A stretch of 47,730 nt of DNA from contig VGDZ01000018.1 of NCBI GenBank assembly GCA_016869515.1, positions 1 to 47,730 of the forward strand, written 5' to 3'. Position 1 is the first letter of the stretch. Every line of letters starts with the position of its first letter. The stretch is from Alphaproteobacteria bacterium. GTDB lineage: Bacteria; Pseudomonadota; Alphaproteobacteria; VGDZ01. The notes beneath the pieces are model-generated. The model was not told the DNA's origin. It saw only the letters and a list, made by a program, of their open reading frames with translations, and ran no database searches. Position numbers and translations under genes: made by a program. Of the stretch, positions 1-7,742 are shown piece after piece.

Positions 1-1167
1 ACGGCAAGCATGGTCAAGGCCTATCTCGATCGCGAAATGACCTATGCCGCGCGGCGGGAGTTCGGGCGCGACCAGGTGGCCGATCTCAAGGGCGACGAGG
101 GGCGGGTGCTGGCGAGCTATCAGCCGGGCCGGGCGCCGGCGCGACCCAAGCTGGCCAGCGTCGAGCCCGCGGCTCCGGCGGCCGGTGCGGGCGCAGGGGC
201 CGGCGGCGCCAGCAACACCGAGCGCGCGTTCTGGGAATCGGCGACCAAGACTGACACCATCGAGGCCTACGAGCTATATCTTGGCCGCTATCCGCAGGGC
301 GCCTTCGTCGATCTGGCGCGGCTCAATATTGCCAAACTGCGACCGCGCGTGGCGGCGGTGACACCGCCCTCGGCGCCCCCGCGTCCCCAACCGGCGCAGC
401 CAGTGCAGCCGGCGGTGGGGCAATACCCTGCCGCGCCTTCGCCGGGCCAGGTCATTCGCGACTGTCCTGATTGTCCGGAGATGGTGGTAGTTCCGGCTGG
501 ACGGTTCACAATGGGCTCGCCGGCAGGGGAGCAGGGTCGGGGCTACGACGAAGGCCCGCAGCGGCAGGTGAGCGTCCGGTCGTTTGCGCTGGGCAAGACC
601 GAGGTGACGTTCGCGGAATGGGATGCGTGTGTGAACGCGGGCGGGTGCAACACCCGTCCCAGCGATCAGGGCTGGGGGCGAGGCAACCGGCCGGTGATCA
701 ACGTATTGTGGGACGATGCCAAGCAGTACGCCACATGGCTGAGCCGAAGGACGGGGAAGCAATATAGGCTGCCGAGCGAGGCGGAATGGGAGTATGCGGC
801 GCGGGCGGGGACAACGACGCGGTTTTCTTGCGGCGATAGCGATGCATGCCTGTCGGAGGTGGCTTGGTACAGTGCCAATTCGGGCAATCGGACGCAGCCG
901 GTGGCGAGCAAGCAGGCCAATGGCTTCGGCCTGCACGACATGCACGGCAATGTGTGGGAGTGGGTGGAGGACTGCTACAAAGACAGCTACAGCGGCGCGC
1001 CGAGCGACGGCACAGCGAGGCTGGCAGCGGAGAGTTGTCTCCGTATCTTTCGCGGCGGCTCCTGGTTTAACGGTCCGGGGAATGCCCGCGCCGCGGTCCG
1101 CGGCCAGATTCCGTCGGGTGTCCCCAACTACTACGGCTACGGCTTCCGTATCGCGAGGACTAACTAG
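1..1167 (+). CDS. SUMF1/FGE-sulfatase-fold protein, 5' end missing
   Basis: The frame is already open at base 1, so the gene probably begins before the window; an ATG at base 10 is the first inside it. Counting from that ATG, residues 70-105 carry a repeat of the type found in caspase/SUMF1 proteins (FWES, YELYLGRYPQGAF). A proline-rich linker follows, and from about residue 150 an SUMF1 domain: MVVVPAGRFTMGS, RLPSEAEWEYAARAG, DMHGNVWEWVEDCY, FRGGSW and a terminal YGFRIAR. The cysteine-rich pattern after RGGS seen in true formylglycine-generating enzymes is absent, so sulfatase activation is unlikely. A binding or regulatory role is inference. Relatives often have an N-terminal caspase-like domain, which may lie upstream of the window. 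Confidence 0.85.
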   Translation, partial: TASMVKAYLDREMTYAARREFGRDQVADLKGDEGRVLASYQPGRAPARPKLASVEPAAPAAGAGAGAGGASNTERAFWESATKTDTIEAYELYLGRYPQGAFVDLARLNIAKLRPRVAAVTPPSAPPRPQPAQPVQPAVGQYPAAPSPGQVIRDCPDCPEMVVVPAGRFTMGSPAGEQGRGYDEGPQRQVSVRSFALGKTEVTFAEWDACVNAGGCNTRPSDQGWGRGNRPVINVLWDDAKQYATWLSRRTGKQYRLPSEAEWEYAARAGTTTRFSCGDSDACLSEVAWYSANSGNRTQPVASKQANGFGLHDMHGNVWEWVEDCYKDSYSGAPSDGTARLAAESCLRIFRGGSWFNGPGNARAAVRGQIPSGVPNYYGYGFRIARTN

Positions 1168-1484
1168 CCCCCTGTGCCTTTGATGTCCTGAGTATTCTGG
1201 ACGGAATGGGACTCGCTACAGCGCAATGCTCGGCCGGGCGCTACCCAAGGGCCATCGCCACCCGCCAGCGCGCCAATTTGGCCGCATTCGCGCGCTGTAG
1301 GGCATCCGCGCGGCCTATCCAGGGCGATTTGGTCGAGGAATCAATGGCCTGAGGCCGGCGTAAGGGCGCCTTGGCGTCCCATTTCGTCCCGCCTTGGCCG
1401 CGCTACCTGGATGGTCTTGTGGATGGGCTGGAATCCGCAGCCCTTCCGAAAGCCGCGATATTTCAAATATTTACAAGGCATAAA
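1168..1484. other. Gene-free stretch between the SUMF1 gene and tRNA-Arg
   Basis: I see no credible coding frame in these 317 bases. The last 30 bases are AT-rich and hold a small palindrome (ATATTT-C-AAATAT, 1458-1470) just downstream of the minus-strand tRNA, which could help end tRNA transcription. A weak inverted pair, CTACAGCGC (1216-1224) and GCGCTGTAG (1292-1300), is also present. No copy of the tRNA 3' end was found here, so there is no sign of an integrated element. Confidence 0.5.
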
Positions 1485-1561
1485 TGGCGGACTCGGCGGG
1501 ATTCGAACCCACGACCTCTGCCTTCGGAGGGCAGCACTCTATCCAGCTGAGCTACGAGTCC
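1485..1561 (-). tRNA. tRNA-Arg (anticodon CCG)
   Basis: The minus strand folds as a 77-nt cloverleaf. The acceptor stem GGACTCG pairs with CGAGTCC, followed by discriminator G and an encoded CCA. The anticodon stem CTGCC/GGCAG encloses the loop CTCCGAA, giving anticodon CCG, which reads the arginine codon CGG. The T arm contains the standard GGTTCGAATCC. A near-consensus promoter lies just upstream at 1573-1601. Confidence 0.97.
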
Positions 1562-1572
1562 GCGCGCGGCGG

Positions 1573-1601
1573 ACCATAGGCAAGCCGGGTCCGGCTGTCA
1601 A
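1573..1601 (-). promoter_or_regulatory. Sigma-70-type promoter of tRNA-Arg
   Basis: On the minus strand TTGACA (1601-1596) and TATGGT (1578-1573) are separated by exactly 17 nt. Transcription would begin a few bases before the mature tRNA 5' end at 1561. The -35 box is a perfect consensus match, which is uncommon in so GC-rich a background. Confidence 0.75.
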
Positions 1602-1688
1602 AGCGCGCGAGCGCACCGGAGTCCGGCTTGCGCTCGGCCCGGGCCGCGCTATCATTGCCGCCGATTCAATCCTTTGCCGCGAGCCGCC

Positions 1689-1865
1689 ATGTCGGATCAG
1701 GACAGCCATACCGTCGAACGCCCGGTCGTCGCCTGCGACGGCGGCGGCGGCGCGCTGGGCCATCCCCGGGTCTACCTCAACATGGGAACGCGCCGCGAGA
1801 TCGCCTGCCCCTATTGCAGCCGCCGTTACGTGCTCAAGGACGAGGCGGCCCAAGCCGCCCATTGA
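1689..1865 (+). CDS. zf-CHCC zinc-finger domain protein
   Basis: A 58-residue protein matching the zf-CHCC family, whose mitochondrial relative is the complex I accessory subunit NDUFS6. The expected zinc ligands are visible in order: a Cys in VVACDGG, a His in LGHPRVYLN, then the CPYC knuckle in EIACPYCSRRYVL. The ATG at 1689 begins MSDQDS; a TTG 15 bases upstream is in frame but adds nothing family-like. In bacteria the role is uncertain; assembly or metal delivery for respiratory enzymes is inferred from the NDUFS6 relationship. The lipoprotein gene follows 23 bases downstream on the same strand. Confidence 0.85.
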   Translation: MSDQDSHTVERPVVACDGGGGALGHPRVYLNMGTRREIACPYCSRRYVLKDEAAQAAH

Positions 1866-1888
1866 AAAACCCAAGGAAGGAAATGCCC

Positions 1889-2467
1889 ATGCGTTCGATC
1901 GTTTTGGCCGTGCTGGCGGCGCTGGTGCTTGCGGGCTGTGCCGACGACAGCGGTCCCAAGATCCCGCAACCGCTTTCGCCTCAGCCCACGGCCGCGCAGA
2001 TGGATCCGGGCCTGAGCGTCCAGTTCTGGAAGTCGCCCTTCAACGACGTGAGCGAGGTGGAGCGCTATACCCAGCGCTATGCCGGCATCCCCGGCAAGGC
2101 CGTGACCATGCTCGATTTCGACTGGGGCAACGGCGTGGTGCTGGACAGCGCGCTGGCCAACGACGTCGGGGTCGAATTCCTGGGCGCGATCCGGCTGGAC
2201 AAGCCGGGACGCTACGGCTTCACCGCGCTGTCGAACGACGGCGTGCGGGTGATGGTCGGCGGCGTGACCGTGACCGAGGATGGCGAACCCCATCCCGACC
2301 GCTGGTCGCGGCCCGGGCACATCGAAGTGGCGGCCGCCGGCTGGTATCCGCTGCGCGTGCTCTATTACGAAAAGCGCGGCACCGCCGTGCTGCGGCTCTA
2401 TTGGCAGCAGCCGGGCGACGCCCAGATGTCGGTGGTCCCGGCGGCCGTTCTGGCGCGCAAGAAATAG
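1889..2467 (+). CDS. PA14-domain-like lipoprotein
   Basis: A 192-residue exported lipoprotein. The N-terminus MRSIVLAVLAALVLAGC is a lipoprotein signal with lipobox LAGC, so it should be lipid-anchored facing the periplasm. The rest resembles a PA14 beta-barrel fold: LSVQFWKSPFNDVSEV, GVEFLGAIRLDKPGRYGFTALSNDGVRVMVGG and a terminal AVLRLYWQQPG. PA14 modules usually bind carbohydrate. The start at 1889 has AAGGAAGG 8 bases upstream; an in-frame ATG at 1883 sits too close to that site. A terminator follows directly. The partner or substrate is unknown. Confidence 0.8.
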   Translation: MRSIVLAVLAALVLAGCADDSGPKIPQPLSPQPTAAQMDPGLSVQFWKSPFNDVSEVERYTQRYAGIPGKAVTMLDFDWGNGVVLDSALANDVGVEFLGAIRLDKPGRYGFTALSNDGVRVMVGGVTVTEDGEPHPDRWSRPGHIEVAAAGWYPLRVLYYEKRGTAVLRLYWQQPGDAQMSVVPAAVLARKK

Positions 2468-2503
2468 GCCGCCGCGAAGCCCTTGCGGGCGGAGGCGGCT
2501 TTT
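2468..2503 (+). terminator. Rho-independent terminator after the PA14 lipoprotein
   Basis: GCCGCC (2468-2473) pairs with GGCGGC (2494-2499), with an inner GCCC/GGGC stem (2479-2482 and 2487-2490), followed by TTTT at 2500-2503. It starts right after the TAG stop of the lipoprotein gene. Confidence 0.75.
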
Positions 2504-2511
2504 CCTATTGT
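2483..2511 (+). promoter_or_regulatory. Candidate promoter of tRNA-Thr
   Basis: TTGCGG (2483-2488) and TATTGT (2506-2511) are 17 nt apart, placing the likely start about 15 bases before the tRNA at 2533. The -35 box lies in the loop and inner stem of the upstream terminator, so the two signals share bases. Confidence 0.5.
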
Positions 2512-2532
2512 CCCGCGCCTTTCAAACCGGTC

Positions 2533-2607
2533 GCCGAAGTAGCTCAGCGGTAGAGCAATCGATTCGTAATCGATAGGTCCCGAGTTCGATCCTCGGCTTC
2601 GGCACCA
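2533..2607 (+). tRNA. tRNA-Thr (anticodon CGT)
   Basis: A 75-nt cloverleaf: acceptor GCCGAAG pairs with CTTCGGC, then discriminator A and encoded CCA (2605-2607). The anticodon stem ATCGA/TCGAT encloses TTCGTAA, giving anticodon CGT, which reads ACG (Thr). The T arm has the standard GTTCGATCC. Confidence 0.97.
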
Positions 2608-2619
2608 GTTTGAGCGCGT

Positions 2620-3078
2620 TCAGCGATCCGGCCGGCCGTGCAGGCAGATCAGGGTCTGCTGGCCGGCGGCGATCAGCGTCCGCTTCTCGCCCTCGACCGC
2701 CCACACCTTGAGATCGGTCACCGCCAGCGTGCGCCCGGGCTTGATCACCTGGCCCTCGGCCTCGAGCCGCTCGCCCTTGCCCGGCGCCAGCAGGTTGAGC
2801 TTGTATTCGACCGTCAGGATCGAGGCATCGGCCGGGAACAGCGAAAACGCGGCATAGCCGCCGGCGCTGTCGGCGATGGCGCCGGTAACGCCGCCATGGA
2901 ACAGCCCGTGCTGCTGGGTCAGGTCGGACCGATGCGGCAGCAGGATCGTGGCCCGGCCCGGTTCGACCGTCACAAGCCGCGCGCCGATCATGGTCATGAA
3001 GTCCTGGCGCGCGAAACTGTCGCGCACCCGCGCCGCGAAATCCGGATCGGGCGCCGTCAGGCGCTTCCCCGCCGCCAT
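2620..3078 (-). CDS. PaaI-family (hotdog-fold) thioesterase
   Basis: A 152-residue hotdog-fold protein of the PaaI/YbgC thioesterase group, which hydrolyses acyl-CoA esters in the cytoplasm. Visible signature: QQHGLFHGGVTGAIADSAGGYAA (HGG with the following acidic residue on the central helix), then VEYKLNLLAPGKGERL and a terminal ERTLIAAGQQTL-like strand. Its ATG overlaps the stop of the upstream acyl-CoA ligase (TGATG), so the two are translationally coupled and may act on the same acyl-CoA. The substrate cannot be read from sequence. It is convergent with tRNA-Thr, 12 bases away. Confidence 0.88.
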   Translation of the reverse strand: MAAGKRLTAPDPDFAARVRDSFARQDFMTMIGARLVTVEPGRATILLPHRSDLTQQHGLFHGGVTGAIADSAGGYAAFSLFPADASILTVEYKLNLLAPGKGERLEAEGQVIKPGRTLAVTDLKVWAVEGEKRTLIAAGQQTLICLHGRPDR

Positions 3079-4634
3079 CAGCCGATCGCCCGCTCTTGCC
3101 CAGCCCAATAGGGCGCGCGCAATTCGCGCTTCAGCACCTTGCCGATGGTCGAACGCGGCAGGGACTCGCGGAATTCGACCGCGCTCAGGCGCTGGGCCTT
3201 GCCGAGCTTGGCGTTGACCCAGTCGCGCAAGGCCTCGGCGCCGATGCCCGCGCCCGGCTTGCGCACCACCAACGCCAGCGGCGTCTCGCCCCAGGCCTCG
3301 GACGGCACGCCGATGACGGCGGATTCGTCGACCTCGGGATGGCCGGCCAGCAGGAGTTCGATGTCGGCCGGGTAGACGTTGAAGCCGCCCGAGATGATCA
3401 TGTCCTTGCCGCGATCGAGCAAGGTGAGGAACCCGTCCGCATCCATCCGCCCCATGTCGCCGGTGCGCATGAACACTCGCCCGTCGGGATGGGTCCAGTC
3501 CATGGCGCGGGTCTTGCCGGGCTGCTTGTAGTAGCCCGACATGGTGTTCGAGCCGCGGCCGACGATCTCGCCGACCTCGCCCGGCGGCAGGATGCGGCCC
3601 GCGGCATCGATCGTCAGCGCCTCGCTGTCGGGGGTCGGCTTGCCGACGGTGTGAAGCTTGTCGGGATAGAGGCCGCAATCGAGCGAGAACACGCAGCCGC
3701 CCTCGGTCAGGCCGTAGCTTTCGACCATGCGGCCGGGCCAGCGATCGAGAATGTCGCGCTTCAAGGCCGCCGACAACGGCGCGCTGGTCGACTGCTTGAG
3801 CCGGAAAGCGGACAGATCGAAGCGGCCGAAATCGGGATGCGCCAGGATGCGCTTGTACTGCACCGGCACCAGCATGGCGTTGGTGACGCGGTGCCGCTGG
3901 CAGAGTTCGAGGAACCCCGCCACGTCGAACCGCCGCATCAGCACCACGGTTCCGCCCAGCGCCAGCGTCGGCAGGAAACTGACCAAGGTGGTGTTGGAAT
4001 AGAGCGGCGTCGAGCACAGCGTCACCGAATCGTTGTCGTAGCCGGCGGCGCGCTGGCGCTCGACATGGCCCGAACGCATCGCCTGGGAATGGACGATGCC
4101 CTTGGGCGCGCCGGTGGTGCCCGAGCTGTAGATCATGTTGCAGTCGGAATCCTCGGGCGGCTCGATGCCGGGATCGCCGCCGCGGCCGCGGGCCAGGAAA
4201 TCCCGGTAGGCGACGAAGCCCGCGCGCTCGAAATCCAGCGCCACCAGCCCGCCCGGCACCAGCTTGCCCAGGCCCGCCAGATGCGCCTCGATCAGCGGCA
4301 AATCGTCGGCCGCGACGAACAGCGCCTTGGCGTCGCAGTCCTCGATCATCGCCGCCAGTTGCGCGCCCGCCGCCATGGTCGACAGCGGCACCACGCAGGC
4401 GCCGGCGCGCAGCGCGCCGATGTAGATCGCGGCATAGGCGATCGAATTGGGCGCCAGCACCGCGACCTTGTCGCCGATGCCGACGCCGAGCCCGATCAGG
4501 GCCTGGGCGATGCGATCGGTCAGCGGCACGAAATCGCGCCAGCAGACGGTCGTCCCGCCCTCGATCAGCGCCGGCTTGCTTCCCTGGCCGGCATGGTCGC
4601 CGACCCTGCGGCCGACCGATCTGTACGCGTCCAT
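3078..4634 (-). CDS. Acyl-CoA synthetase (AMP-forming ligase)
   Basis: A 518-residue ANL-superfamily adenylating enzyme that activates a carboxylic acid to acyl-AMP and then acyl-CoA. Motifs in order: the phosphate loop YSSGTTGAPKG (residues 169-179), ESYGLTEGG (adenine binding), the TGDMGRMDADGFLTLLDRGKDMIISGGFNVYP hinge region, and the catalytic lysine near the end in RSTIGKVLKREL. Length is normal for the family. The chosen ATG (MDAYRS) has GAGGAC about 8 bases upstream; an in-frame upstream ATG would overlap the antiporter gene. It lies 11 bases after the antiporter and overlaps the thioesterase start. Acid specificity is unknown. Confidence 0.9.
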   Translation of the reverse strand: MDAYRSVGRRVGDHAGQGSKPALIEGGTTVCWRDFVPLTDRIAQALIGLGVGIGDKVAVLAPNSIAYAAIYIGALRAGACVVPLSTMAAGAQLAAMIEDCDAKALFVAADDLPLIEAHLAGLGKLVPGGLVALDFERAGFVAYRDFLARGRGGDPGIEPPEDSDCNMIYSSGTTGAPKGIVHSQAMRSGHVERQRAAGYDNDSVTLCSTPLYSNTTLVSFLPTLALGGTVVLMRRFDVAGFLELCQRHRVTNAMLVPVQYKRILAHPDFGRFDLSAFRLKQSTSAPLSAALKRDILDRWPGRMVESYGLTEGGCVFSLDCGLYPDKLHTVGKPTPDSEALTIDAAGRILPPGEVGEIVGRGSNTMSGYYKQPGKTRAMDWTHPDGRVFMRTGDMGRMDADGFLTLLDRGKDMIISGGFNVYPADIELLLAGHPEVDESAVIGVPSEAWGETPLALVVRKPGAGIGAEALRDWVNAKLGKAQRLSAVEFRESLPRSTIGKVLKRELRAPYWAGQERAIG

Positions 4635-4645
4635 GCCGTCCGTCC

Positions 4646-6205
4646 TCAATGCGACAACCGCCATTCCTCCAGGTCCAGCTCGCGCTGGATGCGGTGCAGG
4701 GCCTCGTCGCCGATCTGGCCCTCGCGCCGCAGCTTGACCAGGCGCCGCCGCGCCGCCGCCACCGCCGCCATCCGCACCGCCCGCACCGTCCCGGCCTCGC
4801 CGCCGGTCGTCGGGTCCAGCGCCTCGGCGCGCCGCGCCTGCTGCTGGTATTCCAGCCGCACGGCGGCGATCGCGGCGGGCGATTGTGTGCCCTCGCCCGA
4901 CAGCGAATCAAGCGCCGCCAGCGCGGCGTGGTTGATCTTGAGCCGGGCCAGCCGCTCCTCCTCCTCGGCATGGGCGTCGGCGCCGACGCCGAGGAAGCGG
5001 ATCAAGGGCGCCAATGTCAGCCCGTTCAGCACCAGCGTGACGACGATGGTGGCGAAGGTCAGCAGGATCAGGGTCTGCCGGCCGGGAAACGGCTCGCCGG
5101 CGCCGGTCAGAAGCGGCACCGCCAGCACCGCCGCCAGCGAGACGATGCCGCGCATGCCGCACCAGCCGACGATCGTCACCTCGCGCTTGGACGGTTTCGG
5201 CTCGGTCTCGCGCACATGCCGCGACAGCAGCCGCGGCAGGAAGGCGCCGGGAAACACCCAAGCCATGCGCACCAGGATCGCGGTCAGCGATATCGCCCCC
5301 ACCTGCAGCGCGAACCGCGTCCAATCGGTGACGCTGTCCAGCGCCGCCGGCAATTGCAGGCCGATCAGGATGAAGATCAGGCCATTGAGCGCGAACACCA
5401 CCACCCCCCACATGGCATGGGCCTGGACGCGGGTCTCGGCCGAGAACACCTCGGGCGCGTGCCAGCCGCGCATCAGGCCCAGCGCCACCACCGCCAGCAC
5501 GCCCGAGGCATGGACATGTTCGGCGGCGAGATAGGCGGCATAGGGCAGCACCAAGGACAGCAACAGCTCGATCTGGGAATCGCCCATATGGCGATAGGCC
5601 CATACCGCCGCCCAGCCCAGAGCCGCGCCGATGGCCAGGCCGCCGGCGGCAACGCCGACGAAAGTCGCCGTCGCCTCGGCCAGCGAGAACGCGCCGGTCA
5701 GCGCCGCGGCGACGGCAAATTTGTAGAGCACCAGCCCGGTGGCGTCGTTGACCAGGCTTTCGCCCTCGAGGATGGTGACCACACGCCGCGGCACCTTGAG
5801 CCGCGACAGCACCGCCGTCGCCGCCACCGCATCGGGCGGCGACAGCACCGCCCCCAGCACGAAGCACGCCGCCCAGGGCAGTTCGGGCAGGATCGCCTTG
5901 GCGGTAGCCGCGATCGCCAGCGTGGTGACGATCACCAGCCCCACCGCCAGCATCGAAATCGAACGCAGATGCCGCTTGAAGTCGCGCCAGGAGGTGAAGA
6001 TCGCCGCCTGATAGAGGATCGGCGGCAGCACGATCGGCAGCAGCCAAGCCGGATCGAATTCGAGTTCGGGCAGGCCGGGAACGAATCCCAGCGCCAGGCC
6101 GCCCAGGGTCAGCGGCACCGGATAGGGCAGCTTGAGGCGCTCGGCCGCCCAGGCCAGCGCCACCGCGCAGGTCATCAGCACCAGGATGACTTCGACTTGG
6201 CTCAT
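4646..6205 (-). CDS. Na+/H+ antiporter, CPA1 (NhaP/YjcE-like) family
   Basis: A 519-residue inner-membrane monovalent cation/proton antiporter. About 12 hydrophobic segments fill residues 1-420, followed by a charged cytoplasmic tail with a predicted helical region (EEEERLARLKINHAAL onward). CPA1 hallmarks are the aspartate in LSPPDAVAAT (D125), the ND pair in EGESLVNDATGL (N153-D154) and the WCGMRGIVSLA motif. The likely role is pH and sodium homeostasis. It heads a minus-strand group with the acyl-CoA ligase and thioesterase, an odd pairing with no obvious functional link. It is divergent from the DMT permease, with 64 bases between the starts. Confidence 0.9.
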   Translation of the reverse strand: MSQVEVILVLMTCAVALAWAAERLKLPYPVPLTLGGLALGFVPGLPELEFDPAWLLPIVLPPILYQAAIFTSWRDFKRHLRSISMLAVGLVIVTTLAIAATAKAILPELPWAACFVLGAVLSPPDAVAATAVLSRLKVPRRVVTILEGESLVNDATGLVLYKFAVAAALTGAFSLAEATATFVGVAAGGLAIGAALGWAAVWAYRHMGDSQIELLLSLVLPYAAYLAAEHVHASGVLAVVALGLMRGWHAPEVFSAETRVQAHAMWGVVVFALNGLIFILIGLQLPAALDSVTDWTRFALQVGAISLTAILVRMAWVFPGAFLPRLLSRHVRETEPKPSKREVTIVGWCGMRGIVSLAAVLAVPLLTGAGEPFPGRQTLILLTFATIVVTLVLNGLTLAPLIRFLGVGADAHAEEEERLARLKINHAALAALDSLSGEGTQSPAAIAAVRLEYQQQARRAEALDPTTGGEAGTVRAVRMAAVAAARRRLVKLRREGQIGDEALHRIQRELDLEEWRLSH

Positions 6206-6269
6206 GGCCGAAAGTTATAGCCTCGGGCCGCGTTCGCGGACATCATGACGTTGCAAGGACGGAGTCGCG

Positions 6270-7157
6270 GTGAGCGGAGTTGCGGGCACGGGGCGCGGGC
6301 GCGGCATCGCCCTGATGGTGACGGCGGTGGCGCTGTTCGCCGCCATGGACGCGGTGGTCAAGCATGTGGTGGCCGAGACCGATCCGCTGCAGACCACCTT
6401 CCTGCGCTATTTGGTGCAGTTCGTGCTGATGCTGGCTTTGGTGCGCGAGCCGTCCTTGGGCGATCTGCTGCGCAGCGAACGCAAGGGGTTGCTGGCGCTG
6501 CGCGGCTTTCTGCTGCTGGCCTCGACGCTGATGTTCTTCACCGCGCTGCGCCACATTCCGCTGGCCGACGCCACCGCCATCGGCTTCGTCTCGCCCTTGT
6601 TCGTCACCGCGCTGTCGGTGGTGGCGCTGCAAGAGAAGGTCGGCCCGCGGCGCTGGACCGCGGTGGCGGTCGGGCTTGCCGGCGGACTCCTCATCATCCG
6701 GCCGGGCTTCGGCGATTTCCATTGGGCGATGGTGCTGCCCTTGGGCATGGCGCTGCTGTTCGCCGGCTTTCAGATCCTGACCCGGATCCTGAATCGCACC
6801 GAGCCGCCCTTGCGCACCCTGTTCTGGACCGGGCTGGTCGGCACCTTCGGCGCGCTGCCCTTGCAGCCGCTGGTGTGGGCCTGGCCGCGGCCGGAAGTCT
6901 GGCTGCTGATGATCCTGGTCGGCGCGGTCGGCACCTTCGGCCATTACCTGCTGATCCAGGCCTATCGTCACGCCCCGGCCTCGGTGCTGTCGCCCTTCGT
7001 CTTCAGCCAGCTGGTGACGGCGGCGCTGCTGGGCTGGCTGGCGTTCGATCACGTGCCCGACGGCCCGACCGTGCTGGGGGCGCTGATCATCGTCGCCAGC
7101 GGGCTTTACGTCTTTCATCGCGAGACGGTGGTCGCCCGGCCCGCGGCGCCGAGCTGA
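6270..7157 (+). CDS. DMT-superfamily (EamA) permease
   Basis: A 295-residue inner-membrane protein with ten predicted helices in two EamA repeats, the architecture of drug/metabolite exporters. Typical features are the first-helix start ALMVTAVALFAAMDAVVKHV, the FLRYLVQF segment, the ALRHIPLADATAIGFVSPLFV repeat and the VLGALIIVASGLYVFHRE end. The start is GTG at 6270 with GGAG 4-7 bases upstream. The substrate is not predictable. It ends two bases from the convergent peroxidase-like gene. Confidence 0.88.
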   Translation: MSGVAGTGRGRGIALMVTAVALFAAMDAVVKHVVAETDPLQTTFLRYLVQFVLMLALVREPSLGDLLRSERKGLLALRGFLLLASTLMFFTALRHIPLADATAIGFVSPLFVTALSVVALQEKVGPRRWTAVAVGLAGGLLIIRPGFGDFHWAMVLPLGMALLFAGFQILTRILNRTEPPLRTLFWTGLVGTFGALPLQPLVWAWPRPEVWLLMILVGAVGTFGHYLLIQAYRHAPASVLSPFVFSQLVTAALLGWLAFDHVPDGPTVLGALIIVASGLYVFHRETVVARPAAPS

Positions 7158-7159
7158 AA

Positions 7160-7732
7160 TCAGCGCGCCTGCTTGTGATATTCGGGGTTGGGGATCATGT
7201 CGACCGCCGACGCCATGCGGTTCGACATGTTGAAGAAGCTGGCGACGGCGGCGATGTCCCAGATGTCGCGGTCCGAGAACCCGGCCTCGCGCAGGCGCTG
7301 GCGGTCGGGTTCGCCGATCTCGTGGCCGCGCTCGGTCATCTTGACCGCGAAGTCGAGCATGGCGCGGTGCCGCGGGCTCAGCTCGGCGACGCGGTAGTTG
7401 ATCGCCATCAACTCGCCCAGCGCCGGATCGCCCGAGTACTGCCGCACCGCCGCGCCATGCGCCACCACGCAATAGAAGCAGCGGTTGGTCGCCGACACCG
7501 CCACCGCGATCATCTCGCGTTCGAGCTTGCCGAGGCCCGACTCGCCCAGCATCAGCTCGTTGTAAAAGGTCATGAAGCCGCGCAGCTTGTTCTGGTCGAA
7601 GGCGTAGGCCCGCAGCACGTTGGGCACCAGGCCCAGCTTCTCGACGCATTTGTCGAAATACTTCTTGATGTCGGCATCGAGCGTCGCCGGTTCCTTGAGA
7701 TCCAGCGCGGTGACGTATTTGGGCTGGGACAT
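7160..7732 (-). CDS. Peroxidase-related AhpD-like (CMD family) protein
   Basis: A 190-residue protein of the carboxymuconolactone-decarboxylase/AhpD fold, in the peroxidase-related subgroup. The active-site motif is NRCFYCVVAHGAA (CxxC followed by His). The flanking segments EREMIAVAVSATN and LSPRHRAMLDFAVKMTE, and the end NRMASAVDMIPNPEYHKQ, are typical. It probably reduces peroxides using the CxxC thiols, in the cytoplasm. It lies 10 bases before aroC on the same strand, so it could be co-transcribed downstream of aroC's promoter region; no separate promoter was identified. Confidence 0.88.
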   Translation of the reverse strand: MSQPKYVTALDLKEPATLDADIKKYFDKCVEKLGLVPNVLRAYAFDQNKLRGFMTFYNELMLGESGLGKLEREMIAVAVSATNRCFYCVVAHGAAVRQYSGDPALGELMAINYRVAELSPRHRAMLDFAVKMTERGHEIGEPDRQRLREAGFSDRDIWDIAAVASFFNMSNRMASAVDMIPNPEYHKQAR

Positions 7733-7742
7733 GACTTCTCCT

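Noticed and set aside
10-1167. A true formylglycine-generating enzyme acting on sulfatases
   Set aside because: The cysteine motif after the RGGS block is missing and no sulfatase gene is nearby.
1485-1561. tRNA-Arg as an integration site for the adjacent SUMF1 region
   Set aside because: No second copy of the tRNA 3' end and no integrase were found in the window.
1411-2553. A 380-residue plus-strand frame running through tRNA-Arg and the lipoprotein gene
   Set aside because: It crosses a clear tRNA and reads the lipoprotein gene in the wrong frame.
3096-6220. Very long open frames on the plus strand opposite the ligase and antiporter genes
   Set aside because: They are rich in Arg, His and Gln, have no family motifs, and follow from GC-rich codon use of the genuine minus-strand genes.
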